From Calliphora vicina (taxonomy: Eukaryota > Arthropoda > Insecta > Diptera > Calliphoridae): a stretch of 64,000 nt of DNA. Under the pieces are notes generated by a model that was not told where the DNA came from, did no database searches, and saw only the letters and a program-made list of their open reading frames with translations. The translations under genes were made by a program, and so were the position numbers. Positions 33,019-44,715 of the stretch are shown in pieces (positions within the stretch are counted from its first letter, which is position 1; each line of letters begins with the position of its first letter). The stretch covers positions 103,632,358-103,696,357 of the forward strand of contig NC_088782.1 in the NCBI RefSeq assembly GCF_958450345.1, given 5' to 3'.

Positions 33019-33391
33019 TCTACTATTTGTAGACTTTAAAAATATATGCAATTTTTAATAGGGGTCTTTCTCAGGTCCTTCGAAATTTAACATATTTTAG
33101 ACTATTTGTTTTAAAATCTCAAAGCGGGGAATCAGAATATAGTTTTATACACATTTGTTTGTTTATTTTATCAGCATGCGGCCAGTTGTGATCCCAGTGG
33201 TCAAAAATTCTAAAATTCATATTTTAAAGAATTGTGGGATTCTTTTGTATTAATTTTTAACAATTAACTATGTATATAGAGCAACAAAGTCTATCTACAT
33301 AGAGAATTTTCTCATGTCAATCACATCAGCCAGTTAGAAATGACAGATTTATTTTCAAACTATTTTATTTCAGCTCCACGGTGGACTGTGT

Positions 33392-34330
33392 AAAAGCATC
33401 CTCTATAAATACAGTTCAAAGTTTATTGGCTTTTGAAAAAGAGAAAATAAAAAACAACAACAACATCACAAAAATCAAAGAAATGTATGTTCAAGTACAA
33501 GTATGTGGGTGAGAGTGTAAGTCTGTGTAAAATGCAGCAGTTTTCTTTAACACCCTCTTTCCTTTGCATGTGGTTGTGTTTTTATTTTTTTTTTGTTGGT
33601 GTCGTTGTCGTTGGCTTGTTAATTCAAAACGGAAGTTGTCAACAACATTTACACACATATAGACAAATATTCACAAACATACTCGTACATGGGTATTTTG
33701 CATTGTAGTCTTATGTTCACATTAACATCTTATGTGTGCAAGTGTTTGTAAGGGAATTTATTGTAATGAACAGAAAAAAATAAAATAAAAACAGACCAAT
33801 ATCATCAGCTATCATTACATACATATACATATTCCTCATTTATATGTATTGTTAGAGTTTGTATGTAGGTTTTGTTTCTGACTGTAAGTATATGAATGGC
33901 TGTATGATTTTTTCACACAAAAGCCAGTTGAAGTCATAAAAAAGTACGACAAATAATAACAATAATAACAACAACAACAACACAAACAGGCGTATATAAA
34001 ATATATAGTAAGAGAAAAAAGTTGTGGGACGATTTTGTTCTGAAACTGTAAACAGCCTAAAATTATGCTAAGTTTATTTAAATGTCCTCAAATTAAAGAG
34101 AATATTTATATGTTAAGCTAGAAGATAATGATAGCAATACTTCAAATCTATTTGGGCTTAGATAGGGAGTAAAGGAGACTCGCTGTGCAGGTGCAGGAGA
34201 ACCCTTTATTTTTCGAAAATAAGACACTAATTGAATCGTTTATTTCAAAAACCAGTCAAGCAACAAACTATTCAAAATTGAGTTATTGGGCGATTACTGT
34301 TTTGTAAAGGTAAATGCATCGTTTAATGCA
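33392..34330. other. intergenic or intronic stretch, microsatellite-rich
   Basis: Scattered CAA/TTG runs (33970-33985 AACAACAACAAC), ATGTATG/CATACAT words and AT-rich DNA. No coding signal found. Confidence 0.5.
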
Positions 34331-34754
34331 AACAAAAAAAAATAAATACTGCCCCTATTGTGGTGAAGCAAAGCCGAGAAATCCGTGTTTAGTGCAGAAA
34401 GAAGTCAAGTGACAGCGTTTCTATTTAACCATCTACTACATCAAATACAGTCCAGGAATGCCGGCCATACTTAAATGAGATGGCGAGACATTCAACAGTT
34501 GTACTCACTTGAGTACATGGACACATGGATAATGAAGGCAATTGTATTGCTGATAGGAACCTTGTTATCGGAAGATTAGATGGACTTACTATGGATAAAT
34601 AATGTATACTATGAACATAATTAAACAAGATGGGGTAATAAATCCACTTGTGCTATCTACTCGGGCAATAAGTCATAAGTAGGGTTTGGGGTCCAGGAAT
34701 TCCCGGGATTTCCCTTAAAATTATTGTCGGGAATTCCCGGGAAAACATCACTGC

Positions 34755-35345
34755 TTGATGAATGGCTTGTTCCAAATATTAATGGAGGTTTTAAACACCA
34801 TTAAGGATACAGTAAAAGCATTAAACCGAAATGAAACCATTTTTCTGATAGATGATGCTATAATGAACACACTTTATGAACAGCAGTTATCTAAAAATTC
34901 TACGATTTCTCAAAAAACGGTTCATTCAATTAAATTAAACCTAAAAACTTCAACATTATAAGATAAATTATAATATAAAAACACAATGTTAAAAATTTAT
35001 GGACAGAAAATGTATGAACGTCTATTTGACCACAATATTCCCTCATCTGTTCAAAGCGTTGATGATGAGGTTTCCGAAATACAAATGGAGAAAAATTTTA
35101 AAAACCAATTATAATATTCAATCAATATGGAAAAGGAAAGCCCGAAACATTTAAAATCAAATGCTGAAAGTTTTAAGCGGGAATTAGATTTATTTGAAGC
35201 AAGTGCAATCGGAGAATACATTTTGATTGTCTTTATAATGCTTTAATAACGATAAGGCCAACACATGTTTAAAGCGAAAGAGTTTTCTCGTCGAATGACT
35301 TATTTAATGCATTAGTAATTTTGACAAATCAATTTTTTAAAAAAA
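34755..35345 (+). pseudogene. hAT transposase remnant
   Basis: Segments in shifting frames: LNTIKDTVKALNRNE, then KRELDLFEASAIGEYI, then ERVFSSNDLFNALVILTNQF (35270-35335, after removing breaks). The final block is the C-terminal hAT dimerisation domain, with the E-R-x-F-S hallmark. The N-terminal BED finger and catalytic triad are missing, and there are multiple stops. Confidence 0.8.
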
Positions 35346-35366
35346 TAGTTCTATGACGGACATATA

Positions 35367-35493
35367 CAGCCCAATTATGAATAAAAAATTCCGCGGGAGT
35401 TTGTTCCCCGGGAGTTTTTTCCCATTGAATTTGAATTGGAAAAATTAAAAAAGGGAAAAAACTCCCGGGGAATTTTTATTCATAATTGGGCTG
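35367..35493. mobile_element. 127-bp hairpin MITE in the hAT remnant
   Basis: Starts CAGCCCAATTATGAATAAAA and ends with its reverse complement. Inner arms carry CCCCGGGAGTTTTTTCCC against GGGAAAAAACTCCCGGGG. Almost perfect hairpin with a loop of about 35 bases. Flanks share ATA, a possible 3-bp target duplication. Confidence 0.75.
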
Positions 35494-35518
35494 ATAACAT
35501 TATTTTTATGATATAATA

Positions 35519-36020
35519 GAGGTATTCACAATGTAGAGTACTTTCTATAGCAAAGTAGCAAAAGAGCAGTTTAGCAGAAAACAAAATACATTAGAACTAC
35601 TTTTTTACTGCTTAACTCTTTTTAAACTATATGAGGTAATTTTGAATTTCATATTTTTGTTTTGAAATAAATTTAATTTTTAGTTTTCTATTTATGACCA
35701 ATGATGTTGACAATTTTAGTTTTTAAGATTCCAATCTTACGGGCTATTTGTGGTCAATCATTTGTTACCAAATGTATAAATAAAAATCAAAGTATTTTAA
35801 TTTGTTATTATTATTTTCCCAACGTTTCGTTTGTTTGTTTCAAACTTCTTCAGGGGTTTTTTCCTTTTATTGTTGAATTCTATCGACAAAAACAAATAAA
35901 TATTTTATTATAATTCATTGAAAACTTTAGATATCACAGTTTAACTTACGAAATTCTATTATTACATTGTCAATTAACTTATTATTTTAAAAAAAAAACT
36001 GGACTTCACGACACAGAATT

Positions 36021-36052
<32 letters not shown>

Positions 36053-36241
36053 TATTTTAAAATATGTATATTTTATATAAAAAAAATATAACAGAAAAAT
36101 CAAAAGAAAGAATCTAAAAAGTTCATTAAAAATCCCATTAACATATTAATCGACATCGAATTATAAAGATACGTTCACAATTTATAAAATTTTGTGACAC
36201 TTAATTGCTCTTTTACTCTACTATATCATGAATACCGCTAA
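35519..36241. mobile_element. inverted-repeat element in the hAT remnant
   Basis: TAGAGGTATTCACAATGTAG then AGTA at the left is the imperfect reverse complement of TACTCTACTATATCATGAAT then ACCGCTA at the right. The interior is AT-rich with an (AAAT)n run at 36020-36050. Flanks TGATATAA and ATATTTAA agree at 6 of 8 positions. Confidence 0.45.
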
Positions 36242-36889
36242 TATTTAATTTTATAGTAACAAGTGATCTCCAAATATTTTAACAAACTATTTTTGGTTTT
36301 ATGTGGGTACAATTGAATTGTAATGTATTGTTTTTCTTTTTTTTTAATAAAATGAATCCCGGGAAATGAAATTATTCATTCCCGTTTCCCGGGAAATTAA
36401 ATTATCCGGGAAACCCCAAACCCTAGTCATAAGACTTAGCAATATGATGGTGATGAAAGAATTGGGCTGCTTTACTAGAGTTGTCAACATGAGTAGGAGG
36501 AAGAGACCATCTTACACTTCTTTTGTAATTGTTCGGCACTCTCCAAATTTTCTGAGAATGAATTAAGGTGTATAGAAAAAGCAGATGGTTAATAAGACCT
36601 GGCATGCAGATGGCACCCTCATGGTGGCTGGCCTCTTATCTGTCGCATGATGGTCTGCGCTCTTTGAATTGCTTCTGTCCTCTAACTCCTTTAATTTCTA
36701 CCCAACTTCTACTCAACTTAATGCCTTCCCTATTCTATTACTTCTCCCTCTCTTCGCTTCTTTATTTTTCTTCTTTACCACAGGTTACATAAAGGGACCC
36801 ACGTGAGCTATATATAATCTTTGGACGTCTACCTATCAACAAAACCTAACCTGTTGCATTTTTTTATTCATAGACGATATTATGCTAGG

Positions 36890-36940
36890 CTATCAATTTG
36901 AGGGTTGCGGGTTCGATTCCAGCTAGTATCTTTGTGTATC
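36890..36940 (+). repeat. tRNA-like B box, SINE remnant
   Basis: GGTTGCGGGTTCGATTCCAG matches a pol III B box. No convincing D-arm or acceptor pairing, so no tRNA gene is called. It lies 50 bp after the LINE 3' end. Confidence 0.35.
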
Positions 36941-37074
36941 TGCAGACAAGTAAAAAGCTCCGCAGTTTGTGTTTGTTTTTTTTTGAAAGGTGCAAAGTTG
37001 GCGTACCCGAGAGCATAATAATCCTTAATATGAAAGGCTTTTAAATAGTATTAATAACACAGTTCAAGAGTAAA

Positions 37075-38780
37075 AAAGGGTTAAACTACTCCATTTTATG
37101 TATAATAAAAAAAAATAAAATTTTCTGAAAATGAACGAATTCACTTAATTGTGAATAAATTACGAAATAATTCAACAATTTGCATGATCAATATCTCATT
37201 TTCTTCCTATTACATGTGATTTTGCGATAAAGTAATAAATGTGAACAATTTTTGCCGTTTTCGATTTTTCATGATTTTTTTAAAACAAAAAAATTTGCCA
37301 TTTTCACGAAAAATAAATATTTGTAGCTTCAATTTGTTATTATAACTCCGAAACTAATGCGCCGATTGAAACGCAATATATATATATGAAAATTTGTACA
37401 TAGCATGGGGAAAATGTTTTCAAAATTCAATCAATCGAAAGATGAATATTAACTACTCTATTTTATGTATATCAAACAAAAAACTAAAATTTTGTGAAAA
37501 TGAGCGAATTCACTTAATTGTGAATAAATTCAAAAGTAATCCATCAATTTGCATGATCAATATCTCATTTTATTCCTATTACATGTGATTTTGCGATAAA
37601 GTAATAAATCTGAACAATTTTTGCCGTTTTCGATTTTTCATGATTTTTTTAAAACAAAAAAATTTGCCATTTTCACGAAAAATAAATATTTGTAGCTTCA
37701 ATTTGTTATTATAACTCCGAAACTACTGCGCCGATTGAAACGCAATATATATAAGAAAATTTGTACATAGCATGGGGAAAATGTTTTCAAAATTCAATCC
37801 ATCGAAAGATGAATATTAACTATTCAATTTTATGTATATCAAACAAAAAACTAAAATTTTGTGAAAATGAGCGAATTCACTTAATTGTGAATAAATTCGA
37901 AAATAATCCATACATTGTTATGAACAATATCTCATTTTGTTTCTATTATATGTGATTTTACGATAAAGTAATAAATCTGAACAATTTTTGACGTTTTCGA
38001 TTTTTCATGATTTTTTTAAACAAAACAAATTTGCTATTTTCACGTAAAAATATATTTTTTGCTTCAATTGGTTATTATAACTCCGAAACTACTGGGCCGA
38101 TTGAAACGCAATATATATGCGAAAATTTGTACATAGCATGGGGAAAATTTTTCAAAATTCAATCAATCGAAAGATGAACATTAACTACTCAATTTTATGT
38201 ATATCAAACAAAAAACTAAAATTTTGTGAAAATGAGCGAATTCGCTTATTTGTGAATAAATTCGAAAATAAACCATACATTTTTATGATCAATATCTCAT
38301 TTTGTTCCTCTTATATGTGATTTTGCGATAAAGTAATAAATCTGAAAAATTTCTGCCGTTTTCGATTTTTCTTTATTTTTTTAAAACAAAAAAATTGGCT
38401 ATTTTCAAAAAATATATTTTTGCTTCAATTTGTTATTATTACTCCGATTGAAACGCAATATATAAACGGTGAAGGTTGTATAAACTAAACTTTTCTAAGT
38501 TTAAGATCGGACTTACTCTTTTTCAGTTGTCATTAATTATGTGGAGAAAAGTCTAAAAAAATTTATAATTTAACTTAAAATATTTTTTTTTAAAAAAACC
38601 TCTCCATAGAATTTAAAATTTGGATAATATTTCTACTACTTGGACCACAATACATCAATCAAATTTTGTAGTGGTTTAAAAGGCCTTTAATTTTTTTCTA
38701 CTTTATTGCCTTGTGTAAACAAATTAAAATTTACGAAATTTATAATAATTCAGACCACTGCTGTTTGCAACAATTTGTCT
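37075..38780. mobile_element. tandem-array element, about 365-bp monomers, copy 1
   Basis: Four forward monomers; the word GAAACGCAATATATA recurs at 37368, 37737, 38103 and 38450 (periods 369, 366, 347). Monomer landmarks: TTATAACTCCGAAACTACTG, GCCGATTGAAACGC, TTCAAAATTCAATCAATCGA, GTGAAAATGAGCGAATTCAC. After the last monomer comes a unique end (38470-38780) with CCTCTCCATAGAATTTAAAA, GGACCACAATACATCAATCA and TTTATTGCCTTGTG. The same end, reversed, starts the copies at 55630 and 62190. The small repeated open frames (64-67 codons) are by-products of the monomer. Confidence 0.8.
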
Positions 38781-40252
38781 TGAACTGTATTTATATCAGA
38801 ACAAATAAATGTCCTTACAGCTGTATGTATGTATATAATAAAAGTCAGTCTCTGTAAGTGTAGATGTCCCTATATATTTGTATTTTTATTATTTCAGAAA
38901 AAAAGAAAAGAGGTTATCATCGTTATAACAATGAGATTTGAGGTTTCTTTGGGTTTTTGTTTAGCTATAGAAATGCATATATATTTGTTTGTATATTTAT
39001 CATTATATATAATAATATATATATATATGTGTGTGTGTGTGTATGCACACATTTCCTTTTTTTTTGATAAACATTGAACAAAAATATTTAGGTTAAGAAG
39101 TCAATGCGCAACAAATACTATAGATACTTGTAAATGAACCATGCTATTGTATTTATATTATGTAGCATCACTACTACTACTACAACTAATACTACTCTAT
39201 CACAAATACTAAATACATTCGCATAAACAATACACACACACAGATACAAATACACACACTACTAAAGCCACAACAATACATTCATGTTAAATAATAAATG
39301 ATTTTCTAAAGAGAGTAAAGGATTTTCTATGCCACATAAATGCACTCATACTCATGCTCTTACAAAAACAACCATTGTTGTTTATAAATACAAATCTACA
39401 AATTGTTGTTGTTGTTTTTGTTTTGCATTTTTTTTTCAGCAAATCTTTTAGTTTGTTTGTGTGTGTTTGCTAGATTTTATTTAAAATTAATTGTTTTGAA
39501 AATAAAGTAAATTGAAATTAAATTTTTTTTTGAGGATAAGAAAATTTTGCAAAAAAAAAAGAAAGAATGTCGAAAAAAACAATATTAATAAATCACTTAA
39601 ATTGATTTAGTAGCTTGAGAGAGCGTAGAGAGATAATATTTTGGGGAGCATTTGTTTTGTGCCAAAAAGTATGCAATAGTTTTTAGGTTAGAGTGCTGTT
39701 AATGTTAAGGATTTTGACGAAATTCCTTATTTTGAAACGAAATCTTGAAATTGTTGGCATTTAAGCATGCAGACCAATTATTTTGTATAGTTTTTTGGAA
39801 CAAAATTTCTAGGACTTTTGCTTTGGGAGCAGGCTCTGTTGTGATTGTAGTGCTAAATCGGATTATGGACAAGATTTTTAGATCCTATAAGGAATTTCGC
39901 AAGTTAATTTACATTAATATAAACAATATTGAACAAAAATAATATACTTTTCTACTTGGACATTTTAACCTGAAGTCAAAGTGCTGTTAAAGCAATTTCA
40001 AATAAGGACTTTTCAAAACTCTTTATATAGAAGCCAAATCTTTAAACTTTTGTGGTTTATGAAAGGAAATTAATATTTTGTATACTTATACTTGATTTTA
40101 ACAATTACAATTACATGGACAACAAACAATGTTGAAATAATCGTTTTAAATCCAAATAAGATCAAAATTTTCAGACCCTTTAAAGGGAACCTTGTATGAA
40201 AAAAAGTATGAAAATCATCCGAAATTAATATCTTTTCATCTAAAGTGCGTTC
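38781..40252. other. AT-rich stretch with microsatellites
   Basis: (AT)n followed by (GT)n near 39005-39045, an ACT-rich run at 39165-39200, CACACA near 39230-39260 and GTTGTTGTT near 39400. The 65-codon open frame at 39745-39942 has no recognisable motif. Confidence 0.5.
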
Positions 40253-40670
40253 CATTATGTTGTGTGGCTGTGAATCCTGGAACACCACAGCTAGCGACTT
40301 GCAATACTTGAAATCTCACGTTACGAAAACTGCTCAATATATTTTGGCCGAATGTTATCTCAAACAGAGACCTATGGAAAAGAGCACAGGAAACACCAAT
40401 TCGTAAACAGATAATCAATCGTAAATGGAGTTGGATTGGTCATGTTCTCAGACGAACCAACTACAACGTAGCCAAGATGGCAATTGAATGGAGATTCAAT
40501 TGCCAGCAGTAGAAGAAGAGGTAGACCCTCTAACACCTGAAGGAGACAAATCGAGACTGAAACAAACTCAATTGGAAAATCCTGGACGAAGTGGAGCTGA
40601 TAGCACAGGATAGATCAAAATGTAAAAACTTTGTTGTGGCCCTTTGTTCCAACTTGGAATCATAGGAATC
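40253..40670 (+). pseudogene. RTE-type LINE C-terminal remnant
   Basis: Plus frames give MLCGCESWNTTASDLQYLKS, then WPNVISNRDLWKRAQETPI, NRKWSWIGHVLRRTNYNVA, KMAIEW, then RGRPSNT-like sequence and KSWTKWS, AQDRSKCKNFVVALCSN. This is the conserved tail after the reverse transcriptase in RTE-like LINEs (W-x-W-I-G-H-V-L-R-R, then RGRPxxTWRR, then AQDRxxWRxxVxALCS). At least two frameshifts. Dead 3' end. Confidence 0.8.
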
Positions 40671-41364
40671 AATATATACATAAAGAACCTTTTCAAGATT
40701 TAGTGGTGACAAAATAACCCCACGCACTTAACATAATTGTTGATGACTTAAAAGTATTTGCGAATGAATCCTTTCTTCCACTAACAATTATTTGACATAA
40801 TGTGTCATGTCCTCTAGATTGGAATCCAAATTTACTATCAATTTCAAATACAACAGAGAAAAGTTAAAGCATCATATAAAAACAAGTTCTATTTGTTAAA
40901 AGGAATTTCATATTTGACGCACTGTGTGACACCTACGGTTATTGCATCAGTATATGTGCAAACAATAGGGTGGATCATATTGGAAAGCTCTTAAAAACCT
41001 GCTCGATTTAGGTTTCGTAATAATTTTTGAAATTTAAAAAAGACAGTTATGTTCTTAACTACACAGAAAAAAGGTTTCACATAAATATTATGATTAGATT
41101 TCAATTCATAACATTTATAAATAATTTCTTAAATATTAAGATTTTTTCATATTTTATATTTCCAAATTAAATCTAGAAGGCTTGAAAAATATGATTTAAA
41201 TTTTATTTACATAAAATTTTTTGTTTTTTAAAAATGTTTGAAATTTTCCTTGGAAAATTTTTTATTTATTTTTATGATTATCAGTCACAAAATGAGCAAA
41301 TATGAGCGAAATTGATTAAATTTATTTAAGGGGATGATATGCTTAATGTTTATGGATATTTTAC

Positions 41365-41490
41365 ACAAGGTTTACATGGACAGCTAGTCAGACGGACGGA
41401 CATCGTTTAATCGACTCAGAAAGTGATTCTAAGTGATCGGTACCAATATTTTTGGTCTACCCTCCCCACTATGGTGTTGTAGGTTATAAT
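41365..41490 (-). mobile_element. DINE-1/mini-me-like fragment
   Basis: On the minus strand: ACACCATAGTGGGGAGGGTA, CACTTTCTGAGTCGATTAAA, CGATGTCCGTCCGTC and CCATGTAAACC, matching the first 170 bp of the 21388 element. Confidence 0.6.
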
Positions 41491-41807
41491 AAATTTAGGT
41501 ATAATTTTTCATTAATTGAATAAAATGCCTCTAAAAAAATTTACTTTTTTTTGAAAATCTTTGGGTAATATTTTGTGGTCAGATCAATTGCAATAAATAT
41601 GTTTATTATAATTTGCACAAGTAATTTAAAAAACTGCATGTGATATTTTTTAATTCAATGATAAATTTAGAATATTTTCCAATGATTTATTCTTAGTAAT
41701 TTTTGAGGATGAGGATTTACAATAGATGACGTATATTTTGAACGCGGTTTTTGTTTTTAATAACTTTTATGTCATTTATTCTCACTTAGTTTTTGAACAT
41801 TACACAG

Positions 41808-41900
41808 TGGGGCAGAATCAAACTTTTTTTGAAAATAAATCTGGCATTTCGAAAAGGCTGGTCCGATAGGGATAAAATTTGACGTGGACGTAGACAAGGA
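41808..41900 (+). mobile_element. CACAGTG-type transposon end
   Basis: CACAGTGGGGCAGAATCAAA, then TTTGAAAATAAATCTGGCAT, GGTCCGATAGGGATAAAATT. Matches the end at 29056. The 50 bp outside it (41760-41808) match 29895-29945 in reverse (AAGTGAGAATAAATGAC), so the two loci share sequence on both sides. Confidence 0.6.
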
Positions 41901-42044
41901 GTCCATATAGAGGCGGCGCTATATGGACTCAATGTAGGATACCCTTAACCACGTAACATTTTTTGTTTCCCATACCATTTCAAAGATTTTTATACTTTTG
42001 AAAGGTGCTCGGCTAGATGCTTTACTTCTTTAATTTGAAAAAAG

Positions 42045-42786
42045 TGCCGATTGCTCAACAAAGCTTATGGTGTATGTGTTCCATCGGTTTCAACGTGCGA
42101 GAGATGGTTTGTGCGTTTCAAAAGTGATAATTTTGACACGAAAGACAAAGATCGCCCAGGCCAGCCAAAAAGTTTGAAGACCAAACATTGTAGCCATTAC
42201 TCCATGAAGATTGTTGTAAAACTGAACAAGAGCCTGCAAAATCATTGGGAGCTACTCAAGCAGAAAAACGTTTGCGATCAGCATGATTCATCAAAATGCT
42301 GGGAAATTGGGGTACCATACGAATTGAAGCCGAGAGATTTTGAAAGACGATTTTGCATGTCCGAAATTATGTTTGAACGCTATAAAAGGATATCTTTTTT
42401 GCACCGAAACAATAATTGCGATGAAAAATTGAATCATTACAATAACCCGAAGCGTAAGAGATCGTAATATGAAGCCCGATCAACCAGAAAAATAGGCACC
42501 AAAGTCAAATATGCATGGCGCTAAGGTAATTCTCTGTATTTGGTAGAAGCAAATTAGCATTACCTGTTAAAAACTATTTAGAATGAAGTGATTGATATGT
42601 TTGCCTCACCAGTTTTATAGTTCAGACCGTTCCACGTCCGACTACTATTTTTTTTTAATCGATTCAGAACGCCATCTCTGTATACGCTTCAGCTTAGAAA
42701 AAGGTATCCGATATTGGCTAGGAATCCATATGTTGCCAGAAAGATGGGAAGGTTCCATAGCTAACAATGGCCAATACATTGAATAA
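42045..42786 (+). pseudogene. mariner transposase, decayed but near full-length C-terminal part
   Basis: Reads VPSVSTCERWFVRFKSDNFD, TKDKDRPGQPKS (helix-turn-helix to linker), then VPYELKPRDFERRFCMSEI, NNCDEKLNHYNNPKRKRS (first catalytic Asp in C-D-E-K, normally G-D-E-K-W). After stops and deletions come DRSTSDYYFFLIDSERH (third-Asp region, P-S-D-Y-x-x-F) and IHMLPERWEGSIANNGQYIE (C terminus). Typical mariner motifs; the middle Asp block (HDNARPH) is lost. The N-terminal 30-40 codons are not visible. Confidence 0.88.
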
Positions 42787-42888
42787 ATTTATATTGTACA
42801 AATGTTTCAAAATAAATCCAAAATTTCTAAGTAATTTTTGGTCAAAATTGGCCAAATTATTAAAACTATATATTAAACTAGCTGACCG

Positions 42889-43075
42889 TCTCGACTTCGC
42901 TCGGTAGCTATTAATAAATTCTTACTTCGTATGGAAGGTGCCACGCCCATTGCATCTATATAGGTCAAATATAGGCATAACACACAAATAAAATTTCATC
43001 GAAATCGGCCCAGCCGTTAAGGAGGTGTTACTAACACATGTACTGAAGAATTACATATATAAAAGAAGAAGAAGA
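42889..43075. repeat. dispersed TAGCTGACC-type repeat
   Basis: ACTAGCTGACCGTCTCGACT, TTCGCTCGG, GGTGCCACGCCCATTG, then AAATTTCATCGAAATCGGCC and CAGCCGTTAAGGAGG. Sequences of this layout are very common dispersed repeats in arthropod genomes, often at non-LTR element ends; exact family not assigned. A related start is at 61287-61315. Confidence 0.5.
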
Positions 43076-43287
43076 TGAAAATGACTTGTTAATATAAATT
43101 TTTGGATCCTATTAAACTGTGACTATTACAAAAATACTTTATTACTTTGGCTTCTTTTTCGAAAGTAAAAACTTCTGTTCAAAGCAATTTCGAATACATA
43201 TAAATTATAAATAAATAAAGTAAATGTTGAAACTAATTTCTAGATGTTCAAATATAGTAAACATTTTCTGACATCGGTATAACTTAA

Positions 43288-44715
43288 CCCATTAAAAACC
43301 AAGACCATTTAAAATGAAAAATTTTTAATTCATTTCATTAAATTCAAAGGACATAGAAAATTAAAAAAAAATTAAAAAAAATTTTAGGAAACGGGTTTTT
43401 GGGGCTGTACCTGAATGGGTACAATGGCGTAAAGTGTATGCTATTTTTATAATGTGTGAACATTTTTAAAACATTACTTTTTCAACACAACGCAATATTG
43501 CATTGTTCAGACAACCATCTTATTCTGTTATGACATTCACCCCATCGTATGGAATTTTTTATCCTTTAAAGAAATTGGTTTCCAGGAGTAGTTGCGACAT
43601 CAGAAGCCAGTGTAATTTGTATATGAGTCTCGCCTTGTCAGTAGCATCTAAATTAGTGTTATCAGCCAAATTAACAAAACGTTTTATTTCATTGAATCTG
43701 TTCCGTGATATAATTTCGGAAATTTTGGAGTGCGAGTATCCTCGCAGAGCACCCAATACATATCTTCTTTTGGCATAGAGCGAAATCCACTGTAAAGCAA
43801 AATACTCAAGAATATATTCAAATCTTCTGTGTTGAAGGATAAATTGTGTTTATTAGCTTGCGATGCATAAATGCAAGTCTACTAAATGGTTAAACTAATA
43901 ACCTTTTCCCATTCAAGTGTGAAATAATATTGAACTCATTGTCCAAAAAAATAGTTTGAGACATTTGAACATCGCATGGTCTTATTATTCAAATAGAATT
44001 TGTTTTGCTTGATCTTAAGGGCATTATTTTCTGTCAGAACATCTCAAGTGGAACATCATCGTCGCTATCACTGTCACAAAATACTTATATTTCACCTGGT
44101 ACATGCGATCTCTAACAAAGTCGTCAGCAACACCTTCATCTTCATCCATATTACAATCCGGATCTGATAAAATAATAGCTATCAAAATTGTGGTGCTCAT
44201 ATTTTTCCAAAAAATCTAGTTTTTAAAACATTTGCATTAAAAACTTCACGTTTTGATGGTCTGAAATTCTATTTTAGCGTAAGAAAAATCTTAAAAAAAA
44301 TAATACATATCAAGCCATTGTACCCAATTGGGTATAATGGCTTTCGATTTTCCTAATCACACAACTTTGTCCCAAAAAATTATTTTTCTTATACATTTTT
44401 ATAAAATGTACACATAATCACTCTACTTCACAAAATTATAAAAAACTCTTGCTTTCGTAAAACTGTGTTTGCTCTCCGCAGCTCAATTGTTACTAACCTC
44501 GCTAATATTCCAAAAAATTATATAGCATTATAAAAACAGGACAAAATATACCTTAAGGGTATTATTTTTTTAAAATTTGTGTGATGTTTAAAAGCACAGT
44601 GTGCTGAATGCAAAATCACAAAAAAAGTTGTAAAATTTATCTTGTTAAAAAATGTATGAGTATTTGAATATTGCCTTTTTTCTGTACTTAAGCAAGTACA
44701 ATGGCTGGGAATAGG
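43288..44715. mobile_element. piggyBac-family element with TTAA target sites
   Basis: TTAA at 43284-43287 and 44716-44719 flank ends CCCATTAAAAACC and (reverse complement) CCTATTCCCAGCC. Insertion at TTAA with ends starting CCY is diagnostic of piggyBac elements. Inner palindromes GGGTACAATGGC and GCCATTGTACCC occur at both sides. Length 1428 bp, shorter than intact elements (usually about 2.3 kb or more). It contains the decayed transposase below. Confidence 0.88.
43440..44235 (-). pseudogene. piggyBac transposase remnant
   Basis: On the minus strand: acidic N terminus (DPDCNMDEDEGVADDF, then SDSDDDVPLEMF), then TCIYASQANKHNLSFNTED, LNIFLSILLYSGFRSMPKED then MYW, then a shift, GYSHSKISEIISRNRFNEIK, RFVNLADNTNLDATDKARL, YKLHWLL. 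These match the DDE_Tnp_1_7 domain start: T-N-x-Y-A-x-Q, the FLGILxxxG...YW block, then M-S-R-x-R-F-x-x-I-x-R-F-x-x-x-x-D-N. The catalytic aspartates further on are deleted. Several stops and shifts. Confidence 0.85.

Larger units (their letters stand above)
29056..33391. mobile_element. composite bounded by CACAGTG-type inverted ends
   Basis: The left end CACAGTGGGGCAG, with TTTGAAAATAAATCTGCCAT at about 29090, is matched in reverse by 33330-33391: ATGACAGATTTATTTTCAAA then CCACGGTGGACTGTG. The ends are about 60 bp, imperfect. No target duplication found. The interior holds a mariner remnant, a hAT copy carrying another hAT MITE, and the 31616-32968 palindrome. Pairing the two ends as one element is inference. 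Confidence 0.5.
34680..36425. mobile_element. hAT transposon remnant with target duplication
   Basis: Ends TAGGGTTTGGGG and CCCCAAACCCTA, followed inward by several CCCGGGAA/TTCCCGGG palindromes. Flanks GTCATAAG (34672-34679, 36426-36433) are a perfect 8-bp duplication. It contains transposase remnants (34755-35345) and two smaller inserted elements. Confidence 0.93.
34340..36840 (+). pseudogene. LINE ORF2 3' end, split by a hAT element
   Basis: Before the hAT: VHGHMDNEGNCIADE near 34515-34560, the RNase H W-V-x-G-H-x-x-x-x-G-N-x-x-A-D-E block with the Trp lost. After it: EEETILHFFCNCSAL near 36485-36540, the Cys/His tail, then a 3' UTR-like run ending in CAAAACCTAACCT. Several stops and shifts. 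The LINE is older than the hAT, since it was the target. Confidence 0.7.

Noticed and set aside
36890..36940. Functional tRNA gene from the GGTTCGATTCC box
   Set aside because: No acceptor stem or anticodon arm could be paired around it.
37394..38320. Three similar 64-67 codon open frames in a row, which look like a small gene family
   Set aside because: They are the same segment of the 365-bp monomer repeated at the monomer period. They drift freely and have no regulatory context.
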